DNA from: Paracoccus haematequi
GTDB taxonomy: Bacteria; Pseudomonadota; Alphaproteobacteria; Rhodobacterales; Rhodobacteraceae
DNA length: 64,000 nt
Assembly: GCF_900631945.1 (NCBI RefSeq)
Contig: NZ_UZWE01000023.1
Span: 62,001-126,000 of the forward strand
Reading direction: 5' to 3'
Positions 1-8,353 of the stretch are shown here, piece after piece (position 1 is the first letter of the stretch; each line of letters starts with the position of its first letter). The notes under the pieces were generated by a model. It was not told the DNA's origin and searched no databases. It saw only the letters and a program-made list of their open reading frames with translations. Both the position numbers and the translations under genes were made by a program.

Positions 1-174
1 AGCGCTTCGTCTGATGTCTGCACTGCGGCGTTCGCGGCTTGGCCGTGCTGACCATGCTGGCCGTGTTGCAGGGGCATGACGGAACCTCGTCGACTGGGAA
101 TCGAAAACGCTGTATCTTTGCCGCAAGGGAAAGCGTAACAACGACTCCGGATTTCGCCTATAGCTTTTGTTTGC
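1..174. other. Left-edge non-coding stretch
   Basis: I see no convincing gene here. It is less G+C-rich near 110-174 than the coding DNA that follows, which fits a promoter region for the regulator starting at 175, but I cannot mark a clear -35/-10 pair or a Shine-Dalgarno sequence directly before that start. Confidence 0.4.
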
Positions 175-1716
175 ATGCAGCCGCTTACCCTTCGCCTCAT
201 GGGCCCTGTCGAACTGACCGGGCCGGGACGCGTGCCGTTGACGCCGCGCGGGATGCGGGCGCGTGGCGCCTTGGCGGTGATGGGCAGCGCGACGGCGATG
301 CGGGTGCTGCGGGCGCGGTTGCAGGATCTGCTGTTCAGCACACGCGAACCTGAAAACGCCAATGCCAGCCTGCGCCAGGTGCTGCGGGAAATCCGCATCA
401 GCCTGGCGGACGCGCGCGAGGCCCTGGTCAGCGGGCCGGGATGGGTGGGCCTTGACGGGCAGATGGTCCGGCTGGACATGACCGCCCGGCCCGGCCCGGA
501 CGGGCAGATGCCGGAATTCGCCGCCGACCTGGACATTCCCGACCCCGAATTCGAGGACTGGCTGCGCGACGCGCGGATGCACGCGGAACAGGCGGTGACC
601 CCCCAGGCGCCCGAACCGTCGCTGCTGCCGGTCCTGCTGACGGCCGATCCTGTCGCGGGCGACAGCGAAACCGGGGTGATCGCCGCGATGATCCTGGGCG
701 AGGCGGCGGGCCGGGTCTGCGACCTGGTGCCGATGGTCGCCATGCCCGACCGGGCGGATCCGGGGCAATCGGCCATCGTCCTGTCGGCCGTGGCGAACCG
801 CCTGGGCCAAGCCGTTCATGTGCTGGTCAAGCTGTCCCACCGGCCCAGCAGCCGGCTGTTCTGGTCGCACAAGTTCGTGCTGGAGCGGGGCGATCTGACC
901 CCCGCCATGGGCGACTGCACCGCCCAGATCTGCGTGGGCGTCATGCGCGTGCTGGAAGCCCTGCGTACCGTAGACGCGGCGCTGGGCGTGTCCTTCGCCG
1001 ATGTGTTCAGCTTCAACCAGGCGCGGCTTGAACGCGCCGAACACGCCCTGGCGGGCATGGATGACGGGGTCAACGCCTCGCTGACGATGGCCCTGCGGGC
1101 CTGGGTGCGGACCACGCAGGTCTTCGAACGCCTGGTGCCCGACCCCGAGCGAAGCATCCAGGAGGCGCAGGAATTCGCCACCAAGGCGCGCGAGGCCGAT
1201 CCCTACAGCGCGACCGCCCTGGCCGTGGGTTCCGTGGTCGAAGGGTACATGAACCACGGCCAGGTCAGTTTCTGGCTGGCCCAGCAGGCGGTCCAGGCGG
1301 ATGCCCGCAACCCGCTGGCGCGCTATGCCTATTCGCAGGCCCTGACCGACCTGGGCCGCCACAAGGAGGCCCACCGCGAAGCGCGGGCCGGGCTGGCCGA
1401 GGCGCTGTCGGTGCTGAACCCCGCGACCTGGCAGTTGCGGATGGGCATTTCCCTGACCCGGCTGGGCCGCTTTGCCGAGGCCGAGCAGCGGTTCGACGCC
1501 GTCCAGCAGTTCGCGCCGGAAAACCGCCCCTCGCTGCGGTTCCTGGCGGCGCTGCGATACCACCGGCATGACGAACCGGGCGCGCTGGCCGCGCTTCAGG
1601 CGCTGCGCCGGAACGAGCCGGGCTTTTCGCTGGATCTGATGGGCAGCGACAGCTATCCGGTCGCGACCCTGCGTCAGGGCGGGCTGCTGGGGGTCACACG
1701 GTCGGGGCTGATCTAG
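175..1716 (+). CDS. SARP/BTAD-like transcriptional regulator with TPR repeats
   Basis: A 513-residue protein. The first ~110 residues resemble the winged-helix domain of SARP-type activators: an LRLMGPVEL opening followed by a helix with ASLRQVLREIR, the hallmark of that fold. The middle resembles the non-catalytic centre of CadC/cyclase-associated regulators. Residues ~340-480 contain tetratricopeptide-like helical repeats (for example around NPLARYAYSQALTDLGR and LTRLGRFAEAEQRFDAV), a likely protein-interaction part. No signal peptide or membrane helix is visible, so it should be cytoplasmic. The ATG at 175 is chosen because the SARP-like strand begins right after it; no ribosome-binding site is seen, so a leaderless transcript is possible. 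It converges on the pmbA-cysQ block. Target genes are unknown. Family assignment is by motif recognition only. Confidence 0.7.
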   Translation: MQPLTLRLMGPVELTGPGRVPLTPRGMRARGALAVMGSATAMRVLRARLQDLLFSTREPENANASLRQVLREIRISLADAREALVSGPGWVGLDGQMVRLDMTARPGPDGQMPEFAADLDIPDPEFEDWLRDARMHAEQAVTPQAPEPSLLPVLLTADPVAGDSETGVIAAMILGEAAGRVCDLVPMVAMPDRADPGQSAIVLSAVANRLGQAVHVLVKLSHRPSSRLFWSHKFVLERGDLTPAMGDCTAQICVGVMRVLEALRTVDAALGVSFADVFSFNQARLERAEHALAGMDDGVNASLTMALRAWVRTTQVFERLVPDPERSIQEAQEFATKAREADPYSATALAVGSVVEGYMNHGQVSFWLAQQAVQADARNPLARYAYSQALTDLGRHKEAHREARAGLAEALSVLNPATWQLRMGISLTRLGRFAEAEQRFDAVQQFAPENRPSLRFLAALRYHRHDEPGALAALQALRRNEPGFSLDLMGSDSYPVATLRQGGLLGVTRSGLI

Positions 1717-1793
1717 GCGTCGCCGGCATAGAGCGGCTGGCCGGGCAGGTTCAGCAGGTTGAAATTGGCGATGCTGATGTCTTTGCGGGCCAT
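1713..1793 (-). pseudogene. N-terminal remnant of an endonuclease/exonuclease/phosphatase-like gene
   Basis: A 26-codon frame, ATG to TAG, encodes MARKDISIANFNLLNL followed by PGQPLYAGDA. From memory, this opening resembles the start of proteobacterial endonuclease/exonuclease/phosphatase (EEP) proteins, where IASFNLxNL forms the first beta strand of a domain of 300 or more residues. Here it stops at once, and its stop codon overlaps the last codons of the convergent regulator gene. It lies 46 bases beyond the cysQ stop on the same strand, so it may be what is left of a third gene of that operon after a deletion or rearrangement. It is too short to be a working enzyme. It could instead be a chance frame. 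Confidence 0.4.
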
Positions 1794-1839
1794 CGGAATG
1801 CCTGTCGCGGCCAAAGGGATCGACCGATCATATCACGGA

Positions 1840-2619
1840 TCACGCCATCCCGGCCCGCAATTCCCCATGCAGCCTTGGTCCCGCGACGACCATTCCGTCC
1901 ACCATCGCGCGCGGACTGTTGAAGCGCATCGGCTGGCCGTGCCGGTCGGTGGCGACGGCGCCCGCGCGTTCCGCGATCAGGTTGCCCGCCGCGATGTCCC
2001 ATTCCCAGACATGGCGCACCGACAGGGCCGCATCGAAGCGGCCTTGGGCCACCAGGCACAGCCGCCAGGCCAACGAGGGGCGGAATTCGCGCCGGAACGG
2101 CGGTGTCCGGCCATCCTTCCAGTATTCGGGATCGGTCGCGGATTTATAGGTCAGCACGCGCGCGCCGCTGATCCCCGCGTCGCTGGGCCGGATCGGCGCG
2201 CCGTTCAGCAGCGCCGGGCCGTCCGCATGGGCGGTGAAGGTCAGGTCCATCGCGGGCAAATGCACCACCGCCGCGATGATCCGGTCGCCCTCGGCCACGG
2301 CCAGCGAGTGGGCAAAGCCTTCCTGCCCTGCGATGAAGGCGCGGGTGCCGTCGATGGGATCGATGATGAAGCAGCGCCGCGCGTCCAGCCGGGCGGCATC
2401 GGCCTCGCTCTCCTCGGACAGCCAGCCATAGTCGGGGCGCTCGCCGGTCAGCAGGGTTTGCAGCGCGTCGTTGACGGCCAGGTCGGCCTCGGTCACGGGG
2501 CCTGCGTCGCCGGGCTTGTCCCAGGCCTTGGGTTGGGCGCGCCAGAAGGACAGCGCGATCGGCCCCGCGACCTGCGCCGCGCGGACCAGCAGCGCCAGGT
2601 CGTCCTCAGGCCCCGGCAA
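1840..2619 (-). CDS. cysQ: 3'(2'),5'-bisphosphate nucleotidase, inositol monophosphatase superfamily
   Basis: 259 residues, normal for CysQ. Such enzymes hydrolyse 3'-phosphoadenosine 5'-phosphate (PAP) to AMP and recycle the by-product of sulfate assimilation; some act on inositol monophosphate. The Mg-binding signature is present: Glu-Glu at ~69-70 (LSEES), DPIDGTRAF at 87-95, and WEWDIAAG at ~205-212 supplying the last metal-binding Asp. The start appears to be TTG at 2619, within the 3' end of pmbA (14-base overlap) and preceded by a G-rich ribosome-binding site, which suggests translational coupling. The sulfate-activation genes cysD-cysNC are in this window, about 17 kb away, which favours the CysQ reading over a pure inositol phosphatase. 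Confidence 0.82.
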   Translation of the reverse strand: MPGPEDDLALLVRAAQVAGPIALSFWRAQPKAWDKPGDAGPVTEADLAVNDALQTLLTGERPDYGWLSEESEADAARLDARRCFIIDPIDGTRAFIAGQEGFAHSLAVAEGDRIIAAVVHLPAMDLTFTAHADGPALLNGAPIRPSDAGISGARVLTYKSATDPEYWKDGRTPPFRREFRPSLAWRLCLVAQGRFDAALSVRHVWEWDIAAGNLIAERAGAVATDRHGQPMRFNSPRAMVDGMVVAGPRLHGELRAGMA

Positions 2620-3955
2620 CGGTCATCCCCCCGACCAGCAGGCTGGGCACCTCGGCCGCGCGCCAGGGCAGGGCGTCGTTCGCGGCGGTCAGGGTCATCA
2701 GCATCTCGCGCAGGTTTCCGGCGATGGTGCATTCGTTGACCGGATAGGCGATGCGCCCGTCTTCCACCCAGAACCCGGCGGCGCCGCGCGAATAATCCCC
2801 GGTGGTGCCGTTGATCGAGGCGCCCAGCATGGAGGTCACGATCAGCCCCGTCCCCATCCGCGCGATCAGGTCGTCCTGCGTCGCCGCGCCCGGCGTCAGG
2901 ATCACGTTGCTGTTGGTGGGCGACGGCGCCGAGGACATGCCCCGCGCGGCGGAAGCGGTGCTGTCCATCCCCAGCTTGCGGGCGGTCGCCAGATCCAGCG
3001 TCCAGCCTTGCAGGACGCCGTTCTCGACGATCTTGCGGGGTCGCGTCGCCAGCCCCTCGGCATCGAAGGGACGGGAGGAAGGATAGCGCGGGCGCAGCGG
3101 ATCCTCGGTCAGATCGAAGCCTTCGGGCAGGACCGGCTGGCCCAGATCGCGGCGCAGCCAGCTTGCGCCGCGCGCGACGGCCGACCCGTTCACCGCCGAC
3201 AGCAGATGGCCGATCAGCGACGCGGCGACCCGGCGGTCGTAGAGGATCGGAAAGGCCCCGGTCGGCGGCTTGCGGGATCCGGCGCGGGCCAGGGTGCGTT
3301 CGGCGGCCAGGCGGCCGATCTCTTCCGGGGCGGGCAGATCCTCGGCCCAGACGCGGGATTCGCCCGCATAGTCGCGTTCCATCCCCAGCCCCTCGCCGGT
3401 GATGGCGACGGTGGAAATGGCATGGGTGGTGCGCCCGTATCCGCCTGAAAACCCGTTCGAGGCCGCCAGCCACAGGAACCGGCGGCTGAACCCGGCATTG
3501 GCGGATTCCACCTGAGAGATGCCCGGCATGTCGCGGGCCGCCGCCTCGGCCCGCAGGGCGAGGTCTTGCAGGTGGTCGGGCGACGGGTCGGGGCGGTCGT
3601 CGGCGATCTGCAGGGCGCGGGCGTCGGTGTCGCGGGCAAGCTGGTCCGGGTCCGCCAGTCCCAGCATGTCGTCCACCGGCGCCTCGCGCGCCATGGCGAC
3701 GGCGCGTTCGGCCATGTCCGTGATCGTGGCCGGGCTGTGGTCCGAGGCCGAGACGCTGGCCTGCCGCCCGCCGATCAGCACGCGCAGGCCGATTTCCACG
3801 CCCTCGGCCCGGTCGGCATGTTCCAGGGCGCCGCCGCGCATGTCGATGCTGATGGATTGCCCGCTGCTGGTCAGCGCGTCGGCGGCCTCGGCCCCTGCGC
3901 GCCGCGCCGCATCGACCAGCGATTCCGCCAGCACCTGCAAATCCACGGGTGACAT
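2606..3955 (-). CDS. pmbA: TldD/PmbA-family metallopeptidase subunit (TldE)
   Basis: 449 residues, the usual length for PmbA/TldE, the partner of TldD in a cytoplasmic zinc protease that processes unfolded or modified peptides such as microcin precursors and the CcdA antitoxin. Family features are seen: the N-terminal half with ADALTSSGQSISIDMRGG and GLRVLIGGRQASVSASD, and a C-terminal half with APSPTNSNVILTPG, SMLGASINGTTGDYSRGAAGFWV and AYPVNECTIAGNL written here as separate conserved blocks. The TldD metal motif is not present, as expected for the E subunit. The ATG at 3955 is preferred over an upstream in-frame start because GGAGGG lies 6 bases upstream of it. First gene of a pmbA-cysQ operon; tldD is not in the window. 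Confidence 0.88.
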   Translation of the reverse strand: MSPVDLQVLAESLVDAARRAGAEAADALTSSGQSISIDMRGGALEHADRAEGVEIGLRVLIGGRQASVSASDHSPATITDMAERAVAMAREAPVDDMLGLADPDQLARDTDARALQIADDRPDPSPDHLQDLALRAEAAARDMPGISQVESANAGFSRRFLWLAASNGFSGGYGRTTHAISTVAITGEGLGMERDYAGESRVWAEDLPAPEEIGRLAAERTLARAGSRKPPTGAFPILYDRRVAASLIGHLLSAVNGSAVARGASWLRRDLGQPVLPEGFDLTEDPLRPRYPSSRPFDAEGLATRPRKIVENGVLQGWTLDLATARKLGMDSTASAARGMSSAPSPTNSNVILTPGAATQDDLIARMGTGLIVTSMLGASINGTTGDYSRGAAGFWVEDGRIAYPVNECTIAGNLREMLMTLTAANDALPWRAAEVPSLLVGGMTVAGA

Positions 3956-4031
3956 CGCGTCCCTCCTTGATGGCGGCGAATGACAAGGCCGGGACCGTGG
4001 CCCCGGCCGATGATGGCCCATCGGGCCTGCG

Positions 4032-5636
4032 TTACTTGACCTGCTGGCCGTTGGCGAAGATCGACCCGCCTTCGCGGAACTCGATCTCGGAGGTCAACTG
4101 GTCGGGCTGGCCGTCCACCGGCTTGGCGAACATCGCCAGCATCATGCGCAGCCCCATCATCTGTTCCTGCGGGACCAGGCCCATCGCGACCAGCTTGTCC
4201 ATCAGCCCGTTCACGCCTTCGAAGCTGCCGTTCAGCTTGCCCACGGGTTCATTCGGATTGTCGCCGAATTCCAGCGTTCCGGCGATGTCGGCCTTGGCGC
4301 CCACCGCGTCCAGGGCGACCTTGTTGACGGTCAGCGACTTGGGCGCGAAGGGTGCCTCGGGGGCGGCATCGGCGCCAGCATCCGCGGGGGGCTGGGCCAG
4401 GGCGGGGTCGAACAGATCCTGCGACAGCACGGCCTCGCCCGACAGGTCGACGGTCAGGCTGGCCGGGTCGCGCGGCAACTGGCTGGTCGGGTCGAACAGG
4501 TTCCAGATCGCGTCGGAAAAGGTCAGCCCGTCCAGGACATAGGCGAACTTGAAGGGCTGCGCGGCATCGCCCTTGGACACCGGCAGCAGCATCTCGGCCG
4601 AGATCTGGCGGACGGCATAGCTGATCGGGAAGGGCAGGGTGTTGACGGTCATTTCCGCCTTGGCATCGGCGGACGCCGCCTTGTAGCCCAGGCCCTGATC
4701 CGACATCCGGACGGCGATGTCGCTGGCCCCGGACCCGAAGCTGCCCTTGGCGTTCTGGTCCTGGCCGCTGTCGTCCTTGCCCGCGACCTCGAAGCTGCCT
4801 TGCAGCGTCTCATAGGTCAGGGTCGTGTCGAATGTCAGGCCTGCGGCCAGGGCCTGCGCCAGCTGACTGCCCAGGTCGAAGGACTGGCCGGGGGTCTTGG
4901 CGGTGCCCGTGCCGGTCAGGTTGGTGACCGCCACATGGAAGTCCATGCTGCCGCTGCCCGCCCCGCCGGCGCCCTCGCCAGGGACCAGGGCGTCGATCTG
5001 CATCTCTGCCTGGGCGGCCTTCATGTCGAAGGTGCTGTCGATGCCGCCGTCCGCCGCGACATTGCGCTGCGATCCGGTCAGATCGGTCACGGTGCCGGTG
5101 ACCGGGATCGTCGCATCCTTCCCCGGTTCGGTCGGCAGGGTGAAATCGAAGGCCATGGTCGGATAGGTGTATTCGTACAGCATATCCTCGGGCGTGCCGG
5201 ACACGACCATCTCGTTGTCGGGCAGCTTGATCGTGCCGGTCATGGTCATCTCGACCGTTTCCGCCGGGGCGGGGGCATCGGTGCCCGCATCCGGTGCATC
5301 GGCGGGCGCGTCGGGTTGCGGGGCCGGGACGGTGAAGCGGCTGTCCACGGCCATGTCGCCCTTGATCACCACGCGCACCCGCGCGTCGCCGGTCTCCTGG
5401 AAGGTCATCTGCGGGATCGTGGCCGAGGTTGTGCCCGCCTCGCCTGCCATGGTGAAGACGGCATCGGTGACGGTCAGCGTGCCGCCCGCATCCTCGACAT
5501 CGCCGCTGACCTGATAGCCATAGTCGGCACTGTATTTTTGCAGGTTTTCCCAGACCTGGGCCGGGGTGACATCTGCCAGGGCGGAACCTGCGCCCAGGGT
5601 CAGCGCCAGGAGGGATGTTGCAAGAGGGCGGACCAT
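4032..5636 (-). CDS. DUF2125 domain-containing exported protein
   Basis: 534 residues. It begins with a cleavable-looking signal peptide (MVRPLATSLLALTLGAGSALA), so the mature protein is probably periplasmic or outer-membrane associated. The rest is a long beta-rich sequence typical of DUF2125, a family common in Rhodobacterales with no assigned function. A Pro/Ala/Asp-rich spacer occurs around residues 105-125 and a smaller one near 410. The ATG at 5636 is chosen because the signal peptide starts there; the open frame extends far upstream but is implausible as protein. It is divergent from the crotonase gene. I infer an envelope role from the export signal only. Confidence 0.75.
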   Translation of the reverse strand: MVRPLATSLLALTLGAGSALADVTPAQVWENLQKYSADYGYQVSGDVEDAGGTLTVTDAVFTMAGEAGTTSATIPQMTFQETGDARVRVVIKGDMAVDSRFTVPAPQPDAPADAPDAGTDAPAPAETVEMTMTGTIKLPDNEMVVSGTPEDMLYEYTYPTMAFDFTLPTEPGKDATIPVTGTVTDLTGSQRNVAADGGIDSTFDMKAAQAEMQIDALVPGEGAGGAGSGSMDFHVAVTNLTGTGTAKTPGQSFDLGSQLAQALAAGLTFDTTLTYETLQGSFEVAGKDDSGQDQNAKGSFGSGASDIAVRMSDQGLGYKAASADAKAEMTVNTLPFPISYAVRQISAEMLLPVSKGDAAQPFKFAYVLDGLTFSDAIWNLFDPTSQLPRDPASLTVDLSGEAVLSQDLFDPALAQPPADAGADAAPEAPFAPKSLTVNKVALDAVGAKADIAGTLEFGDNPNEPVGKLNGSFEGVNGLMDKLVAMGLVPQEQMMGLRMMLAMFAKPVDGQPDQLTSEIEFREGGSIFANGQQVK

Positions 5637-5711
5637 GCCTGATACCTTTCGGAAGTCGTTGCTTGCGGGATTTGTCGCACAGTGACCCGGCAACGCCAAG
5701 GGAGCAATCGC

Positions 5712-6332
5712 GTGATCCGTTTCGTGAACCATGACGGCCTGGCCGTCGTCACCATCGACCGGCCCGGCAAGGCCAATTCGCTGACCGAACAGATGCTGCG
5801 GGATCTGACGGCGGCCTTCGACCAGGTTGCGGATGCGGGCTGCCGGGCCGTGGTGCTGACCGGGGCGGGCAAGGTCTTTTCCGCCGGGGCGGATCTGGAC
5901 GAGGCCAAGGCGGGGCTTGCCACCTCGTCCGAATGGGAACGCCTGTCGGGCCGCATCGCCGCCCTGCCCTGCCTGACGGTCGCGGCGCTGAACGGCACGC
6001 TGGCGGGCGGCGCCTTCGGCATGGCGCTGGCCTGCGACCTGCGCATCGCCGTTCCCGATGCGCGGTTCTTCTATCCGGTGATGCGGCTGGGCTTTCTGCC
6101 GCAGCCGTCGGATCCGCCGCGCCTTGCAGCCCTGATCGGGCCTGCGCGGGCCAGGATGATCCTGATGGCGGGCGCCCGGATCGACGCGGCCGAGGCCCTG
6201 TCCTGGGGCCTGATCGACCGCATCGCCGCGCCGGACGATCTGATGGACCAGGCCCGCGCGCTGACGGCCGACGCCCTGGCCGCCGCGCCGGATCACGTCG
6301 CGGCGATCAAGGCGCTGACAGTTCAGGCATAG
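5712..6332 (+). CDS. Enoyl-CoA hydratase/isomerase family protein, short form
   Basis: 206 residues, shorter than the usual ~255-270 of crotonases. The conserved N-terminal part is intact: VVTIDRPGKANSL near residue 12-24, the first oxyanion-hole segment KVFSAGADLDEAK, and the second, LNGTLAGGAFGMALACDLRIA (around residues 95-115). The C-terminal helices that usually carry trimerisation contacts are shortened, and the catalytic glutamates of hydratases are not evident, so it may be an isomerase or hydrolase-type member. GTG at 5712 is preferred because GGGAG sits 7 bases before it; an in-frame ATG 30 bases upstream lacks such a site. Its end overlaps the convergent DUF2853 gene by 10 bases. 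Confidence 0.78.
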   Translation: MIRFVNHDGLAVVTIDRPGKANSLTEQMLRDLTAAFDQVADAGCRAVVLTGAGKVFSAGADLDEAKAGLATSSEWERLSGRIAALPCLTVAALNGTLAGGAFGMALACDLRIAVPDARFFYPVMRLGFLPQPSDPPRLAALIGPARARMILMAGARIDAAEALSWGLIDRIAAPDDLMDQARALTADALAAAPDHVAAIKALTVQA

Positions 6333-6664
6333 GCGGCTTCGCGCCCGAACTGGCGGCACAGGATGTAATACAGGACCGCGCGATACTTGTTGCGGTTCGA
6401 CCGGCCGTATCGGTCGATGGCCGCGTCCAGTCCCCGCGCCAGATCCGGCCCCTCGGCCAGGCCCAGCTTGCCGATCAGGAAGTTCTTGCGGATCCGGTCC
6501 AGTTCGGCGGGATCGCTGGCCGCGACGGTTTCGGCATCGTCGTTGTAGATCGATGGGCCGCAGCCGATCGTGACCTTGGTCAGCAGATCCATGTCCGGCT
6601 CTTCGCCCAGCTTGTCGCGGATGTCGGCGGCGTATTTCGCGATCAGGTCGTCACGCTTGCTCAT
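6323..6664 (-). CDS. DUF2853 family protein
   Basis: 113 residues, matching the small DUF2853 family of alphaproteobacteria. It has a charged, helical N-terminus (MSKRDDLIAKYAADIRDKLG), an IGCGPSIYNDDAETV segment in the middle and a RNKYRAVLYYILCRQFG segment near the C-terminus, both recalled as typical of the family. No signal peptide is seen and the function is unknown. Its 3' end overlaps the convergent crotonase gene. A FNR-like palindrome lies about 50 bases upstream of its start, which could make it oxygen-responsive. Confidence 0.78.
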   Translation of the reverse strand: MSKRDDLIAKYAADIRDKLGEEPDMDLLTKVTIGCGPSIYNDDAETVAASDPAELDRIRKNFLIGKLGLAEGPDLARGLDAAIDRYGRSNRNKYRAVLYYILCRQFGREAAYA

Positions 6665-6711
6665 CGTCCCTCACTCCTGCCGTTGGTGGCAGGCCGAGGA
6701 TGCGACGGAAA

Positions 6712-6725
6712 TTGACATTTATCAA
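6712..6725. promoter_or_regulatory. FNR/FnrL-like half-palindrome
   Basis: TTGAC-ATTT-ATCAA differs by one base from the consensus TTGAT-N4-ATCAA of FNR-type regulators. Its centre is about 54 bases from the DUF2853 start and about 196 bases from the start of the amino-acid binding protein, so DUF2853 is the more natural target. Confidence 0.5.
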
Positions 6726-6914
6726 TTCCGTCCGCCTGGCGCGCCTTGGATCGCCGGACACGGGCGGAACATTGTTCCCGCTGCGCCGTTTCCCGGCAAC
6801 CGTTTTCCCCGCTCGCCCCCCAGGGCGGCGGCGCCGGTCCTTTTCGCGGTCCCGACGCTTGTGCAGCCTGCCTGCCCTGCGCATCTGAAAGTGATGAAGA
6901 TAAAGGAGTTTTCC

Positions 6915-7682
6915 ATGCGCAGCCTGATCCTTTCCGCCGCCCTGGGGCTGGCCACCGCCCTGCCCGCCGCCGCCGATACGATCCGCGTCGGCATGTCGGG
7001 CGGCTATTTCCCGTTCACCTTTACCCGCGCCGACGAATTGCAGGGCTTCGAGGTGGATCTGATGAATGCCGTGGGCGAGATCACCGGGGACGACATCGAA
7101 TTCGTCACCATGTCCTTTTCGGGGCTGATCGGCGCGCTGGAATCCGGCCGCATCGACACGGTGGCGAACCAGATCACCGTCACCCCGGAACGCGAGGCGA
7201 AGTTCGCCTTTACCCAGCCCTATGTCTATGACGGCGCGCAGGTCGTGGTGAAGGCGGGCAACGAAGACACCATCACCGGCCCCGAAAGCCTGAAGGGCAA
7301 GTCGGTCGCGGTGAACCTGGGCTCCAATTTCGAGGAATTGCTGCGCGCCCTGCCCTATGCCGACGATATCGACATCCGAACCTATGAAAGCAATATCGAA
7401 CAGGACACCGCGCTTGGCCGGGTCGACGCCTTCGTGATGGACCGGGTATCCTCGGCCCAGGTCATCAAGCAAAGCCCCCTGCCCCTTGCGCTGGCGGGCC
7501 AGCCCTTCGATGAGATTCGCAACGCCCTGCCCTTCCGCAAGGACGAGGCCGGGATCGCCCTGCGCGACAAGGTCGACGCGGCCATCACCCAACTGAAGGA
7601 GAACGGCAGGCTGGCCGAGATCTCGGAAAAATGGCTGGATGCCGATGTGACCAAGCCCCTGGCCGACGCCGCCGCTGAATGA
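6915..7682 (+). CDS. Polar amino-acid ABC transporter substrate-binding protein
   Basis: 255 residues with a signal peptide ending near residue 20 (LATALPAAA), then the family-3 solute-binding fold: IRVGMSGGYFPFTF, GFEVDLMNAVGEITG, the ligand-pocket segment DTVANQITVTPEREAKF, and the hinge/second lobe GKSVAVNLGSNFEELL. It would capture a polar amino acid, perhaps cystine or glutamine, in the periplasm; specificity cannot be read here. AAAGGAG lies 7-8 bases before the ATG at 6915. It is first of a three-gene operon; its TGA overlaps the permease ATG. About 250 non-coding bases precede it, including the FNR-like site. Confidence 0.88.
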   Translation: MRSLILSAALGLATALPAAADTIRVGMSGGYFPFTFTRADELQGFEVDLMNAVGEITGDDIEFVTMSFSGLIGALESGRIDTVANQITVTPEREAKFAFTQPYVYDGAQVVVKAGNEDTITGPESLKGKSVAVNLGSNFEELLRALPYADDIDIRTYESNIEQDTALGRVDAFVMDRVSSAQVIKQSPLPLALAGQPFDEIRNALPFRKDEAGIALRDKVDAAITQLKENGRLAEISEKWLDADVTKPLADAAAE

Positions 7683-8353
7683 GGCCGCTCGACACCGCCT
7701 ATATGTGGGATCTGGTCCCGGTCATCCTGGGCTATGTCCCGCTGACCCTGGGCATGGCGCTGATCGCGATGGCGGCGGCGCTGGCTTTGGCGGCGCTGCT
7801 GGCGATTGTCCGCGTGCTGCGCGTGCCGGTCGCCGACAGCATCGTGGCGGTGTTCATCAGCTTCTTTCGCGGCACGCCGCTGCTGGTGCAGCTGTTCCTG
7901 TTCTATTACGGGCTGCCGCAACTGGTCCCGGCGCTGACGACCATCGACGGGATCACGGCGGCGGTGATCGGCCTGACGCTGCATTTCTCGGCCTATATGG
8001 CCGAAAGCATCCGCGGCGCGATCCTGGGCGTGGATCGCAGCCAGTGGGAAGCCGCCCAGTCCATCGGCATGACCCAGGGCCAGCTTCTGCGGCGGATCGT
8101 GCTGCCGCAGGCGTCCCGCGTGGCGGCGCCAACGCTGATGAACTATTTCATCGACCTGATCAAAAGCACCTCGCTGGCCTTCACCCTGGGTGTGACCGAG
8201 ATGATGGGCGCGGCCCAGAAAGAGGCCGCGGGCAGTTTCCTGTATCTGGAAGCCTTCCTGGTCGTCGCCGCGATCTATTGGATCATGGTCGAGATCCTGT
8301 CGGTCGGGCAACGCTGGATGGAACGCCATCTGGGAAAGGCGGTGGCACGATGA
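7679..8353 (+). CDS. Polar amino-acid ABC transporter permease
   Basis: 224 residues, the typical length for HisM/GlnP-type inner-membrane permeases. It has hydrophobic segments from about residues 20-45, 60-80, 90-110 and 185-210, the FFRGTPLLVQLFLFYYGLPQ segment, and the EAA-like coupling loop EAAQSIGMTQGQLLRRIVLPQA that contacts the ATPase (split in the fold between two helices). Only one permease is present, so it probably forms a homodimer. It overlaps both neighbours through ATGA junctions, so the three genes should be translated together. Confidence 0.9.
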   Translation: MRPLDTAYMWDLVPVILGYVPLTLGMALIAMAAALALAALLAIVRVLRVPVADSIVAVFISFFRGTPLLVQLFLFYYGLPQLVPALTTIDGITAAVIGLTLHFSAYMAESIRGAILGVDRSQWEAAQSIGMTQGQLLRRIVLPQASRVAAPTLMNYFIDLIKSTSLAFTLGVTEMMGAAQKEAAGSFLYLEAFLVVAAIYWIMVEILSVGQRWMERHLGKAVAR

